64,000 nucleotides of DNA from Salvia splendens (GCF_004379255.2 NC_056033.1:22870209-22934208); one strand, 5' to 3'; positions 22,946-34,419 are shown, counted from the stretch's first letter. Numbers and translations: made by a program. The notes: a model not told the origin generated them from the sequence alone.

Positions 22946-24813
22946 CACTCAGTTAGTGTCAAGTAAAGATACTTTCATGGGGTTAGTGTTGCCATTACTA
23001 TGGCAGTGTGACTGATCTTTCTTATGATTTTAATATTTTTGCAATGTCGGAATGTAGACTGCAGTAAATAATTTAAATGCAATGTATGGAATCTAGACTG
23101 ATGGCATGATTTTTTCTGTTGAATTGATCTGTTTGGTCAAGTTCCTCAACAATTTAATTTGACATAACATCCCTTATATGCCAGTTAGGTAGTTTTATAC
23201 ATAATCTGTTGTGTTTGAGTTTTTCATCTTTACCTGTCCGTTTGATGATTATGATTGATACTACAAATTATGGTTTGAGTGAACATGATCCTAGATAAAT
23301 AATGTTGTAAAATACTCTTCAACCTAACTACGTTAATTGTAATGTTACCACGTTGTAAAATTTTCAGCTTGCCTATAATGTTCATCCTTTGTGAATGCTT
23401 TTGCTTCAAGATCAGTCATTAAGCATCAAATGTGACTCACCTGACGCTGGGTTATGCTTTACGTGTTGTTTTAGATGCTTTGAGAAAGCATGCAGATTCA
23501 GGTAATGTTATTATAGTGAATTTCATTCTAACCTTGGATTTATGACATTCTGATGTTTTCCTTTGAGAGTAAGGCATTGGAGCAGTTTGTGGACTGTCTC
23601 ATTGACTGACCACAGTATTGCCATCATATCCTGCACTTTTTAGCATTTATAGGGAGGGCACTTAACAATATTTCAGCGGCTTATACTAATGTTAGCCATA
23701 GTGCCAATACTAACATGTAATGTTATCTTCCTGTTAAGTAGTTAAACCTGCATGTGAGGAACATGAGAAAAGATGACGTGACGTTTCTTTGAAAACATGA
23801 AAAAAGTGCTATCTCGATGTCATCATCTAAGTCGTCTTCGCACATGCTTATGGATAATACTTCTACTCCAAGTGATTTGCATGAACTCATGATCACTGCA
23901 ATTTCGTCCTTTTGGTTTCAGATTGCAGGCCCACCATTTTCACTGATCGGACCCGACAACATATTGTCTAGATTAGCAATTCCTCTTCGATCCCACTACA
24001 ACAGAGACCACCAAGTTCTCTAGATGAGAGTTTACACCTAAAGACATGAAGCCATCACAACACACCTACCCTTCCTAAGGCAAGTAACAGGGCCTTTGTC
24101 TACTTTGATGTAGTTCACTTTATACTTTTTTCTATTTTTACCTTGTTTTAACTATATTTTTTAGAGCTAATCTATTCAAACCCACAATGCAGTCACTCAG
24201 TGGTGCTTTGCGGTCAATACAATCTGCCTCGTCGGGTTCTGATTCTGGTTCAGGCCGTCATGAACTTAAAATTATCGGGCTCAGACAATATTTCCTCATA
24301 CATGGCTGCTATATCCTGCCTAAAATCTAAAGTTTTATCTATTGTGAGTGCACTTTCCAATTAAGATAAGTTGATATATGTCTTTAAATCTTACAATTGT
24401 TGGTAAAGTTAGCACACCTTGAAATTTGTATTTGCTTGTACTTGTGCTTGGTGTGGTTGTGTGAACATGCCCTTAATTCTTTAGAGTAAGTGATTTTTTC
24501 ACGGCAGCTTTTGCAACTGTGTGAAGCTCAAAGTGTATTATACTTGGATAAGGTGGCCAGCAACACAACAAAACAGTTAATGGTAAAGTCTGTTCAACCC
24601 GAGGTATTGGTTTCTAAAATCAAAGCATCATGCGGTTTGTGACATGTTCATTGCATTTATAATAGAAATTAGATATATTGTTACAATTACATTGAAAAAC
24701 CAACAATTTTTGTACTCTAAAATTAAACTGAAATAACTTATTAGATTTTTTTGTGATTTTTAACTGCTTATTAGTAATGCCTAGTCGCAGTTAGGTCTAT
24801 ATAATAAATGTAT

Positions 24814-24992
24814 ATGCTCCCTCCGTCCCATTACAAGTGATGGATTTCTTTTGGACATGATAAAGTAAGAGAGAGAATAAAATAAGAGATGGTTGTTGTT
24901 TTGTTTTTACCTAAAAATGGAAATTAATCACTTGTGGTGGGACAACTCAAAATCGAAAGTTGATCACTTGTGGTGGGATGGACAGAGTAGTA
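24814..24992. mobile_element. Stowaway-like MITE (Tc1/mariner type)
   Basis: About 180 bp with inverted ends: CTCCCTCCGTCCCA on the left and, reading the right end in reverse, CTCTGTCCATCCCA, both followed by CAAGTGAT. The CTCCCTCCGTCCC terminus and TA flanks are typical of plant Stowaway elements. It has no coding capacity. Confidence 0.8.
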
Positions 24993-25185
24993 TTTACTGT
25001 ACAATAAGCATTGCAATATCTGCACTTTGAGAAGTTTTTGCCTTCTATACATATGCAATTGTCATTTTTTTCATTTTGCCTTACTTGCTGCTATCATGGC
25101 CATTTGTTTTGTATAGGTCCTTGCATTGCTTGTTATAGATTCAAGACAGTTAAATGCTCCTCCGAGGCAAGTTACCCGAAGGGGC

Positions 25186-25246
25186 AACTGGAACTTAATA
25201 CAAAGCTCATGGCAGTCAGATGCTTCAAATTTTCGGTCATTCACCC
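25186..25246 (+). pseudogene. Exon-like fragment, paralogue of 2014-2080
   Basis: An open frame runs from about 25118 after a GTATAG acceptor-like site through 25246 (NWNLIQSSWQSDASNFRSF near its end). It shares the block with 2014-2080. The gene is not recognised. The sequence then changes abruptly to the TG-rich tract. Confidence 0.4.
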
Positions 25247-25613
25247 TAAAGTGTGTTTATAGTGTTTGTATTTTCTGTATCTATTTTGTGTAGTATCTAG
25301 TGCTTTTTTGTATGAATATGTAAAGTGTGTGTATTTGTGTAGTGTAGGTAGTTGTATGTATTTTGTGTATAGTGTATGTAGTGCAGTGTGTTTATTGTGT
25401 GCAGACACTATGTATTGTGTGTATAGCATGCGAATGTTACGTTTAGTGTACAATATGTTTTGGAATACTTTGTGTAGTGTATGTATACTATGTGTATTGT
25501 GTGTAGATCGTGTGAATGTTATGTGTAGTGTATAGTATGTGTAGTGTATGTATACTATGTGTATTGTGTGTACTTGTGAATGTTACGTGTAGTGTATATT
25601 ATGTTTTGGAATA
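25247..25613. repeat. TG-rich degenerate minisatellite, left part
   Basis: Built from variants of GTGTAGTGTATGTATACTA with a longer periodic pattern (the phrase TTTTGGAATACTTTGTG recurs). Open frames here are low-complexity artefacts. It continues at 34029 after the inserted element. Confidence 0.8.
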
Positions 25614-25618
25614 CTTTG

Positions 25619-26730
25619 TGATAAGGATTCTTGTGAGGGAATCCTTCCATGTGCCCAAGAAATACCCAAAATAATGTTTGACTCCAATTTTTTTAGTTAA
25701 GATAAAAATGATAGGTTGAGCTAGCCACAAAAACTAGGCTAAAAAGGAGTTTGGTGGAGGGTTAGAAAATGAAGAAGGGTGTAAAGAAGGACGAATCCTC
25801 TTTGGGGACCTACGACCTCCCACAAGAAGATGTGGGAAACCTTAGGCTACTTTCACCCAAATCAAACACTCCATTGGCTTCACATTTATGACTACACCAC
25901 CATAAATACATACCTATACTTGATCTAGTCTAATGAACATAAACCAAACAACTTACATGTAGGAATTTGGATAAAAATCTCACAAGGGAGATGCTCTCAA
26001 AGGAGTCTTCAAAATATCATTCATCAAAGTCTCCTAATAAAAGTCTTACAAAATAGTATTTAAAGCTAGGGTTGGAATCCCAAGGAAAGGTACCTAAGAT
26101 AAATAAAAACCAGCCAAAACAGTGCCGACGCCTTACCAGGCGTTTAGAAAACGGAAAATCGCCCGACCGAGCGAACTTTCTGCCTCAATTCTTAAAATCG
26201 GACAAAAACCCCCGACCGGGCGTTTTCTACATATCAAAATGCCCGGTCGCGCTTTCTCTTTGGAGTCATCCGCTCTTCAGCGCGCTTTTCGTAAATTGGC
26301 CATAACTCTCTTCACTGAACTCCGATCGAGCCGTGAAACATACTCACGTGACCCTCTTTCGAAGACGAAGGCATTGGTTGCCTCGGAAAAGAATTTGGAC
26401 GTCATTTGATTTGTCATATCACTGCTTGAATCAGAATCCAGCTACATCTTAGCTCCTTATCATAGCCTTTTCATCCTTCTTGGACCCCAATCTACCCAAG
26501 GCTCATGGCGTACGAGTGATTCTTGAGGCTCGGAACTTGTGGTCGTATCATCCTATCCTTTGGAACGATTTGTCCTCAAGTCCGAACATTCTTCTTTCCT
26601 ATCATCATTGGGAGCCCATCGAGCTTTGTTGAATCCTCGACGTGTCTTCGATCTCATCATTGGACCCCAATCAATCCACGGCTCATGTCTTCGGAGTGAC
26701 TCTTGATGCTCGGCATACGTGGTCATATCA
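25619..26730 (-). repeat. Left (3-prime) LTR of the minus-strand element
   Basis: 1112 bp, plus-strand ends TGATAAGG and CATATCA. It carries repeated CGCCCGACCGG/CCGGTCG blocks around 26160-26250. It matches 30059-30479 plus 33375-34023, apart from a missing stretch in the right copy near those blocks. Confidence 0.88.
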
Positions 26731-26743
26731 TCCTCCTCTCCTT
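26731..26743 (-). other. Polypurine tract, minus-strand element
   Basis: On the minus strand AAGGAGAGGAGGA directly precedes the LTR start TGATATGACC. Confidence 0.8.
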
Positions 26744-26860
26744 GAAAAGGATTTATCCTCAAATCCTGCCCGCGCGTACCTACAAGAGTGAACATGAACC
26801 AATCAAGTATCATGGTACGATAAAAGGGATTAAGACCACCACAACATCCAAAACATGGTA

Positions 26861-28539
26861 TCATACCAAAAAGGTGGGTATGATATGCACAAAACCAAAA
26901 GGCAATCTAATATATTCATGCTTCATCAAATTCAAGACCAAGTTACAAGAAGTATGAGAACATAAATTCATGAATTCTTTCGTGTCCAAAGCACAACCAT
27001 ATGAAGAAAAGTGTTTAGCAAGGTTTCCATACATTATTACCACTCCATTAATTGGTTTAATTAATGCATCATAGAATCCAAGCAAAAGCCAATTCATCAC
27101 ATTCTCAATTCCCTTGACGTGGATGATTCTAACATGCATAGCAACATGATCAAATAAGCCAATCTCATTCAAGAATATAGAACATCTATTCCTCCTACCG
27201 ATCGACAAAGGTAGGTTTTCATGCAAATATACATTCTCAAAAGCTAACATGTGACCAAGGAGATTAGAACACTTCAAATAGGGATCACCATAACAAAACA
27301 CATCAAGATATCCTTCATGCCATTACTAAAATAATTTCAAAATATCGGCACCTGATGTGGGTGCACATAAGCCTATACATTCATTGACAATGAAATCCCA
27401 AACAAGACCATTAGAAACAAAGTCAAAAGACCATAAAATATCTCAAACGCATTAAAAGGCTTGATTAAGATGCAATAAAAGCCGTTAACATGGCAAAACA
27501 CACATGTCCCAAGCACTTTGTTTCTATTTGGCTCATTCATCCCCACACTATCTATGCTCAAATTCTTGAACATCTTCACAAAAGATTTGACATTCACATT
27601 AGGGCTAAAGGTACACAAGAAAAGGGTCCTCATATGGTGCATGGTTGAATATCACCAAGAAAAGCTTAAGTACAAACTCTATAACCTCAAGATCATACAA
27701 GGGAAGACCATCAACAATCAGTAACACATCATTCTTGCTCAAATAAGGAATACTCTTCCACAAATTGACAAACTTTTGTCCAACACATAGAGTAGGTTCA
27801 TGACGATTCACATCAAGCTTGCAAGAAGATGTATCAACCAACAAACCAATATTATCAAAAAGGATTTCTCTAATTGCCCCAACAATCTCAAAGTGAGAGC
27901 AAAAATATGAGAACGATACATTGTTATGCCATTAATCACAACACAATCCACATGAGACATGTGAGTGGAAAAATCCTTCACAAAACGGCCATAAAACACT
28001 CCAATCCCGTTGAAGGGTTTAACCATTTTGCAATGAAAACAAAGTAAACACCAAGTTCGAAACTCATCAACAATTTCACTCCATGTGGTTCTACTATTCT
28101 CATCCACATGCTCATGAAGCACAAAATTACCAACAAACGAAAGCTTAGACAACTTAGCATGCAATCCATCTTTCAAGTTAGAATCCACAATAGAAATAAC
28201 ATGCTTATCAATGCTTGGATTTCTCAAGAAAGAATTAACATAAGATGTAAGGATGGGTTTATGACTTAACAATTCAAGGTCTTGATGCCGCATATTACAC
28301 ACATCAACAATGACAAATCTACCAAGACAAATCGACTTCTCTAATCCAACCACATTCAATGGGGCATCACAAGGAGACAAGATTAGTACACTTGAACCTC
28401 GGGCAAGGAGTTCCTCGACTTGCCCTTGTTCCTCTTGATCTATCACCAGTAGCGTAGTCTCCAAGCTAAGTGCAACATGATGTTCCACTTTCGTGCCTTC
28501 ACTTTTGCTTCCTACAAATTCATCACCATAAAAAGACAT
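26861..28539 (-). pseudogene. Decayed pol-like region with a thrice-repeated motif
   Basis: Minus-strand open pieces at 28539-27808, 27844-27605, 27642-27373 and 27301-26861. The first holds QVEELLARGSSVLILSPC, resembling the gypsy RT start (QVEELLxKGxVxxSxSPC), and later NGIGVFYGRFVKDFSTH, resembling the RT-RNase H linker (FYRRFVKDFSTIA). Related phrases recur at about 27431-27480 (ILIKPFNAFEIFYG) and 27025-27080 (ALIKPINGVVIMYG). The RT catalytic Asp-Asp block, protease and integrase are not seen. It is best read as pol sequence reduced and internally reduplicated, then decayed; function unlikely. Confidence 0.45.
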
Positions 28540-28735
28540 ACAAGAAGTATTAGTGGGTAAAAGCTTATATTCCTCACTAAGGGCAAAGGGTAAAGGATTA
28601 TTTAGGGCCTACCCAAGGTAGGCCTTAGAATCTAACAAGCACCATTCCCTCAGTTGTGCTTGTGGTTTTTCTCTCATTTGGTGTTTATCTTTTCTCTCAA
28701 CCGCTCCACTCTCTCTTGACTTTTTCATCTCATAC

Positions 28736-29326
28736 TCAAGTGTTTTTTAATACTCTCTTTGGCTTTTTAGGCTCACTTTCAATCTCAAACCTTTTTTCTC
28801 TCTCTCGGTTCTTTCTTCTACCACTTTGGATTAAAATCAATGAAGATGAGGCATCCGGACACAAACCATGAGGCACCTTCGGGGTATGGAAAGAAGAGGG
28901 TGTGCCCTTACAACTTGATGAGGTCAATGTTTGGTTTATGTCCCCACCACCATGTCGTTCAAAATAACCCATCCGTACACTACATGGAACTTCTCCTTCA
29001 ATTTCTCTCTCAAGGCCCAGAATTCTATGATACTCTCCCTTTTTGCTTTTATGAGGAGGCTCTTCATAAAGCCTTGAGACTCGTTCCCTTCTAATCCCTC
29101 TATCAATTACATTATCATGCCCCCTTGACACATAATCACCTCTACCATGCCTCTCTCGACTATATCCTCCATAGCACTTATAATCTTGATGAGGTCTTTC
29201 TTGATATTCCAACTCTTGCTCTCCTCGACCCCAATTATCACAAGCTATCCTCCTTTCACTCCTCAATGAGTTAAGTTGCCAATCACGTACCTTAGTGTAA
29301 ACATCCATAAAGGTGTACCTACACAA
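28736..29326 (-). CDS. Gag-like charged protein of the non-autonomous element
   Basis: 196-residue frame on the minus strand, dense in Arg, Glu, Asp and Gly (YSRERHGRGDYVSRGHDN; RGIRRERVSRLYEEPPHK) with a basic C-terminus. It lies first after the primer site, the normal gag position, and such Arg-rich proteins could bind RNA. I see no capsid fold motif and no zinc knuckle. The start codon is uncertain and the frame may be part of a longer broken gag. Confidence 0.45.
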   Translation of the reverse strand: MCRYTFMDVYTKVRDWQLNSLRSERRIACDNWGRGEQELEYQERPHQDYKCYGGYSRERHGRGDYVSRGHDNVIDRGIRRERVSRLYEEPPHKSKKGEYHRILGLEREIEGEVPCSVRMGYFERHGGGDINQTLTSSSCKGTPSSFHTPKVPHGLCPDASSSLILIQSGRRKNREREKRFEIESEPKKPKRVLKNT

Positions 29327-30042
29327 ATAACAAACAATACACTAGGAGCTAGTCCAAGTGTGGTTAGCAAAAACACAACTCACCCACACAACAAGAGGAG
29401 ATTTTAGTAAGAGCTCACTTCCCAAATTATAATCCCACCCCCCAAATCACTCACAATGTCACTCTAAACAAGGCTTAGAAATTAGTGAGGGCTAGGATCA
29501 CTCACTCTCGATATCCAACTTCCCAAATGTAAGTGCTAAGACAAATCAATCAAGGTATACACGTAGGCAATATAACCAAGTACGTAAAGCCAATCAAGCA
29601 TGTGAAAGTAAGGTTCAATGCCTAAGGAAGCTGAAAATCTATGTAACTCTTGGCTAATCTTTAGAAATTTTTTGATATGGCTACCCAACCCCAAAATTGA
29701 TGCAACTTGGTAGATAACAAGATTAAAGGGTTTAGAATGAGAGAAAAAATATTCCCAATATAACATATTTTTTAGAAGACCCTCGATTTTACGTTTTCCC
29801 CAAATCTGTCAACTTAGGGCACAAAACATGGCAACAACTTCACACATTAATTTGACCTATCAAATTATGGAATTTTTGGCTGAGATTATGCAGGTAAATA
29901 GTTCATATATTAAGGTTCATGCACACCAAAATCAGCTCAATCCAACAACAATAGACCAATAAACAAGCAAAGGCTAAAACAAGGACACCAAGGAAAAAAC
30001 AATTTCATAGAGACAAATAATCAAACACTTACTAGGCAACTA
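29327..30042 (-). other. Leader of the minus-strand element
   Basis: About 700 bp between the primer site and the gag-like frame, AT-rich, without a convincing ORF. Confidence 0.5.
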
Positions 30043-30056
30043 GGCTCTAGATACCA
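30043..30056 (-). other. Primer binding site, tRNA-Met-like
   Basis: On the minus strand TGGTATCTAGAGCC, 2 bp from the LTR, a one-base variant of the tRNA-Met primer site. It sets the minus orientation. Confidence 0.75.
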
Positions 30057-31487
30057 AATGATAAGGATTCTTGTGAGGGAATCCTTCCATGTGCCCAAGA
30101 AATACCCAAAATAGTGTTTGACTCCAATTTTTTTAGTTAAAATAAAAATGATAGGTTGAGCTAGCCACAAAAACTAGGCTAAAAAAGGAGTTTGGTGGAG
30201 AGGTTAGAAAAGGAAGAAGGGTATAAAGAGGGAGGAATCCTCTTTGGGGACCTATGACCTCCCACAAGAAGATGTGGGCAACCCAAGATTACTTTCACCC
30301 AAAGTAAACACTCCATTGGCTCCACATTTATGACTACACCACCATATATGCATACCTATACTGGATCTAGTCTAATGAACATAAACCAAGAAACCTACAT
30401 GTAGGAATTTGAATAAAAATCTCACAAGGGAGATGCTCTCAAAGGAGTCTTCAAAGTATCATTCGTCAAAGTCTCCCAATGTAGCACCCTGAAAATTTCG
30501 ACTTTTCTTTCCTTTAATGTGGTTGTCGATTTGGAATTTCATTCATGGAATTTAATTTCTACGTGTTTGAGTTAACGATGTGAGTTTTAATTGTTGTGAG
30601 TTATGTGGAATAATGTACTATATTTTTCAATGTGGGAAATTATTTAAATGGGATCATGCATTTTGTTCTAGCCATTTTATTTGGAATTTTCGGCCCCTTC
30701 AAATTATTGGAATTAATATTTTCTTTTTTGGATTTAATTAATTGTTTTGGGATATTTATCCAAATTAAATCCAAAACAAATTATCCCTAATTTTTTCTAC
30801 ATGATTTTCGACCCTTAGCCTATTCCTTGGAGATTTTCGAAAATCCCCTATTAATTAGGAGGATGAATTATTTTTATAGATTTAATTGGTACCTTGTTTA
30901 ATTTCCTTCTTGAATTTAAAATCCAATTAAATCTAACCATATTTTGTCAAATCCCTCCATATCCTATTTTAATTAGGATTTGACTCTTTCCTTCTTTAAG
31001 ACCTATAATTTTCGCCCCATATACCTATAAATTTCCTTGGGGAATTAATTTATTTGTTACCTATTTTGTGGAAGTATTTTTCTATAAAAAATTACCAAAT
31101 TTAAATCCTATTCCTATTTTATTGGAGGATTTAAATAATTTCCTTGCTACTCCCTAAAGTACACGCCCCCTTTTCTACACACCTACTTAATTTTAAATTG
31201 TGGGATTTATTCATTGACCTCTATTTATTCCTCCACAATTATAATTATTTTATTTAAGTGTGGGATTAATCCTAGAATATAAAAAGGGAGGAACCCTAAC
31301 CCTAGCCCCCATTCACACGTTTTCCCTCCTTCTCCCTCTCTCCCACACGCCTTCCTCCCTCTCTTCACCCTCTCTACAAATCCTTCACCAATTCCTTGTT
31401 CTTGCATCATTTTGGAGTTGTAAACTCAAGATTCATCGAAGAATCGCATCATTCGTCATTCCTATCGATTGTTTTTGCAAGAGAAAG

Positions 31488-32999
31488 GTATACTAGAATC
31501 ATCTTTCTCATTCTTACCATTGAATCCATGTGTCTTGATCCCCTCATGCATATAGTGAGTGTAGAAATCGTAGACCTAAAAATTAATCGGTTGGGAAGGA
31601 TGTTTGCATGAGAAAGTATGTGTATGTGCGTGTATGTAGGTGTGTGTGTGAGTTTGTGGATGATTCATTGGTGAATGCTATGTGTAAATATGAGGTCATG
31701 GTTGTGAGGTCATTTTTGAAGCATGAATATGTGTTGAAAGTATGAATAGGTATGTATGGATGAATGATAGACAAACCCTAGTTTGTAAATGTTGAGCATG
31801 GAAACTGTGATGTTCGGACAGTAGGTTCCGACGAGTGTTTGACCGATCAAACAATCTTATTTTGACACAAATTTTTTAACTGAGTGAAGTTTTAGGTGTC
31901 TTCTGTGTTGTGTCAAAATTTCAGCCTCAATTGATGAAAGATGAATTTTTTAACGATTTTTTCAATTGAACTGCGCAGTCCTGCCAGAATTTGTGTTCTC
32001 GTCCAGTGAGTTTTGTTTTTTATTTGACCGACCTAAAGATGTGACTTTGGTGTAAAATTTTAACTGGATAAACCTTGATGTGTCAACTGTGTGGTGACCA
32101 AATATTATGGTCATATGAGGTCAGATGGATTTTTAATGATTATTACAAAAAGACTGCGCTGTTCTGCCAGATTCTGGTTTTGTTGAAATGAACTTTGTTG
32201 ACAAGTTTGAGTGAATTACATGATACATATGTGAATAAGGAACTTATCCTATGATGTGGTTTTGTGTTGCACGTTGAGGTATGCTTGAGTGTTCGTTTCG
32301 TTTAAATTGATGAACGTTGGGATGGACAATATAAGAAAACGATGGAAGGAACGACAGGGCATGCATGACAAATGTATTGATGGAAAGATTGATTGTGTTA
32401 TGGTGTTGACAAGGATTGTGGTGCGTACATGGGTACAAAGAGCAAGGGTTGAAATAAAGTTGTGAATTGTGTATAAGCAAGCGAGGTGGGCTTTCTTTTA
32501 CTAAACTCCTTTTACGTTTCAAAATTGTGATATTGGAGTTATAAGGGTGGTTTAAAGTGTTATGTCATGCCATGCTTGTTTTGATATTGAGATTGTTGCC
32601 TGATGCCTAGTTCGTTTGAGCTTGCTCCGTTAGGCTATTGGGCTATGTGTAAAATGAATTCGGGTCTGAGTAGGGCCGCAAACCCTATCAGGCTATGTAC
32701 GCTGGTGGGATCGGGAGCCATCCTTGCTAGTCCGCCGGTCTCGTGGGCGAATAGTGTGGGCACACTTTCGTCGCACTGTGGAAAGATGATGTGATTGTTG
32801 GATTGTTGAGAAAGTCGGGAGATTGTTTGTCTGGCCAGACTATGAAACTATTTTTGTGATACTCGATGATATTTCTTATTTAAATGTAAAACTCGAGTTC
32901 ACTGTGGTATGGATGACATAACTGTTATAAAATATTTTCGACATGAGACCACTGAGTATACCAAGTACTCAGCCCTGCATATGTTTTCCCTATGTGCAG
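31488..32999 (+). other. Candidate intron inside the solo LTR
   Basis: AAAG/GTATAC at the left and TATGTGCAG/GTTGAGCGG at the right occupy the same positions as the candidate intron of the intact Tekay LTR, after a CT-rich leader (31310-31400). Conservation of the two edges across diverged LTRs is the evidence. Confidence 0.4.
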
Positions 33000-33066
33000 G
33001 TTGAGCGGGATGTTGCGGCGGATGTTGAGTCGAGCTTTAGGAATTCCCGGATGCTTCGTGTCTTCA

Positions 33067-33138
33067 TACATGGGCGTCATCCTATGACTCTCCTTTGATA
33101 CTTACATGGGCGTCATCCTATGACTCTCCTTTGATACT
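33067..33138 (+). repeat. 36-bp tandem duplication in the solo LTR
   Basis: Two exact 36-bp units (33067-33102, 33103-33138) beginning TACATGGGCGTCATCC. Confidence 0.9.
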
Positions 33139-34028
33139 TGTTTTCCGCTGCCTTATTTGAAACTATTTTTTTTCAGCCTTCCGCATTACTCTATACAGTT
33201 TTATGCCACTAAGTACTTTGAGACTTTTATCCGCTGCTTAACCATTTTGTAGACTAAAACACTTTCTCTTGAAGTTAATTGAGTTTTCATATTAAATATT
33301 GTTCTTTATCGTTTCCCCATAGTCACGAGTTCCCCGTTTTTACTATCCTTAGTAAGGGCGGTTGTGACACCCAATAAAAGTCTTACAAAATAGTATTTAT
33401 AGCTAGGGTTGGAATCCCAAGGAAAGGGACCCAAGATAAATAAAAATCAGCCAAAACAGTGCTGACGCCCTACCAGGGGTTTAGAAAATGGCAAAACGCC
33501 CGACCGGGCGTTTTCTACATCTCAAAACGCCCGGTCGCGCTTTCTCTCTGGAGTCATCCGCTCTTCAGCGCGCGCTTTTCGTAAATTGGCCATACCTCTC
33601 TCCACTGAACTCCGATCGAGGCGTGAAAAATACTCACGCGACCCTCTTTCGAAGACGAAGACATCGGTTACCTTGGAAGAGAATTTGGACGTCATTCGAT
33701 TTGTCATATCACTACTTGAATCAGACTATAGTTACATCTTACCTCCTTGTCATGGCCTTTTCATCCTTCTTGGACCCCAATCTACCCAAGGCTCATGGCG
33801 TACGAGTGACTCTTGAGGCTCGGAACTTGTGGTCGTATCATCCTACCCTTATTTGGAAGGATTTGTCCTCAAATCCGAGCGTTCTTCTTTCCTATCATCC
33901 TTGGGAGGCCATCGAGCGTTGTTGAATCCTCGGCGTGTCTTCAGTCTCATCATTGGACCCCAATCAATCAACGGCTCACGTCTTCGGAGTGACTCTTGAT
34001 GCCCGACATACGTGGTCATATCACTTTG

Positions 34029-34419
34029 TGTAGTGTATGTATACTTTGTATGTATATTATGTTTTGAAATACTTTGTGTAGTGTATGTATACTTTGTATA
34101 AAGTGTGTGCAGTGTATAGTGTACAGTGAGTATTTTTGTCTATATTGTGTGCGTAAAGGGTGTTATTTTTTGTGTAGTGTGTTTAGTATGTTTATTTTAT
34201 GTATTAAGTACGAGTGTGTATTTTGTGTATAATATAATGTAATCGTGTTGACATTTTAATACACTGCGTTGATGAGTTATCAAAGTTAGCAATTTATAAA
34301 GTTAGCAATGTATTTTCTGTTAGTATTTGTTGTGTGTGCAATGCATGTATGTATTTTTGCGGTATATATGTTATGTGTATGTTTTGTATTTTATTTTGAG
34401 TGTGTTTTATGTTTGTAGT
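34029..34419. repeat. TG-rich degenerate minisatellite, right part
   Basis: Continues the tract at 25247-25613 after the CTTTG target copy, with the same GTGTAGTGTATGTATACT phrases. It becomes less regular toward 34400 and ends where the next LTR begins. Confidence 0.75.

Larger units (their letters stand above)
20388..24650 (+). pseudogene. NOT1-like gene fragment, copy 2 (rearranged)
   Basis: The clearest NOT1 match is here. At 23437-23501 the frame reads THLTLGYALRVVLDALRK with an upstream in-frame TAA. At 23555-23637 it reads MFSFESKALEQFVDCLID, then a TGA where NOT1 has Trp, then PQYCHHIL. At 23645-23680 it reads AFIGRALNNIS. At 23925-24030 the Ser/Pro/Gln-rich block matching copy 1 follows. 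These blocks lie in the MIF4G-like region of NOT1 from memory. Relative to copy 1 the order of blocks is changed and a 1.4-kb segment (20913-22334) is present only here. Several in-frame stops are visible, so it is not functional. Confidence 0.65.
30480..33369 (+). mobile_element. Solo LTR of a Tekay-related family
   Basis: 2890 bp starting TGTAGCACCC and ending GTGACA, flanked by CCCAA at 30475-30479 and 33370-33374. It shares the plan of the LTR at 2939-5659: the AAAG/GTA donor, an AATTCGGGTCTG block, GTACTCAGCCCTGCAT, TGTGCAGGTTGAGCGG, and the GTGACA end, but is otherwise well diverged. No internal region or second LTR is present, so it is the product of LTR-LTR recombination. Confidence 0.88.
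25619..34023 (-). mobile_element. Non-autonomous LTR retrotransposon, minus strand
   Basis: TG...CA LTRs flank a 3.3-kb internal region, with target repeats CTTTG at 25614-25618 and 34024-34028 inside the TG-rich tract. The polypurine tract adjoins the left LTR and a tRNA-Met-like primer site adjoins the right one, so transcription runs right to left. The internal region has a gag-like charged ORF and decayed pol-like sequence but no complete protease, RT or integrase, so it would depend on proteins from elsewhere. The right LTR is split by a 2890-bp solo LTR. Clade is uncertain; faint RT and linker motifs suggest gypsy. Confidence 0.85.
30059..34023 (-). repeat. Right (5-prime) LTR, interrupted
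   Basis: The LTR sequence is in two pieces, 30059-30479 and 33370-34023, separated by the solo LTR at 30480-33369. A perfect 22-nt palindromic stretch (10-bp arms AAAACGCCCG) sits at 33493-33514, followed by another CGCCCGGTCG block. Confidence 0.88.

Noticed and set aside
25266..25535. 89-codon plus-strand ORF rich in Cys, Val and Tyr
   Set aside because: It is low-complexity coding of the TG-rich tract, with an equivalent ORF on the opposite strand.
30480..33369. Independent host gene with CT-rich leader and splice sites
   Set aside because: The exact 5-bp flanking repeat, TG...CA ends and shared plan with the Tekay LTR show it is a solo LTR.
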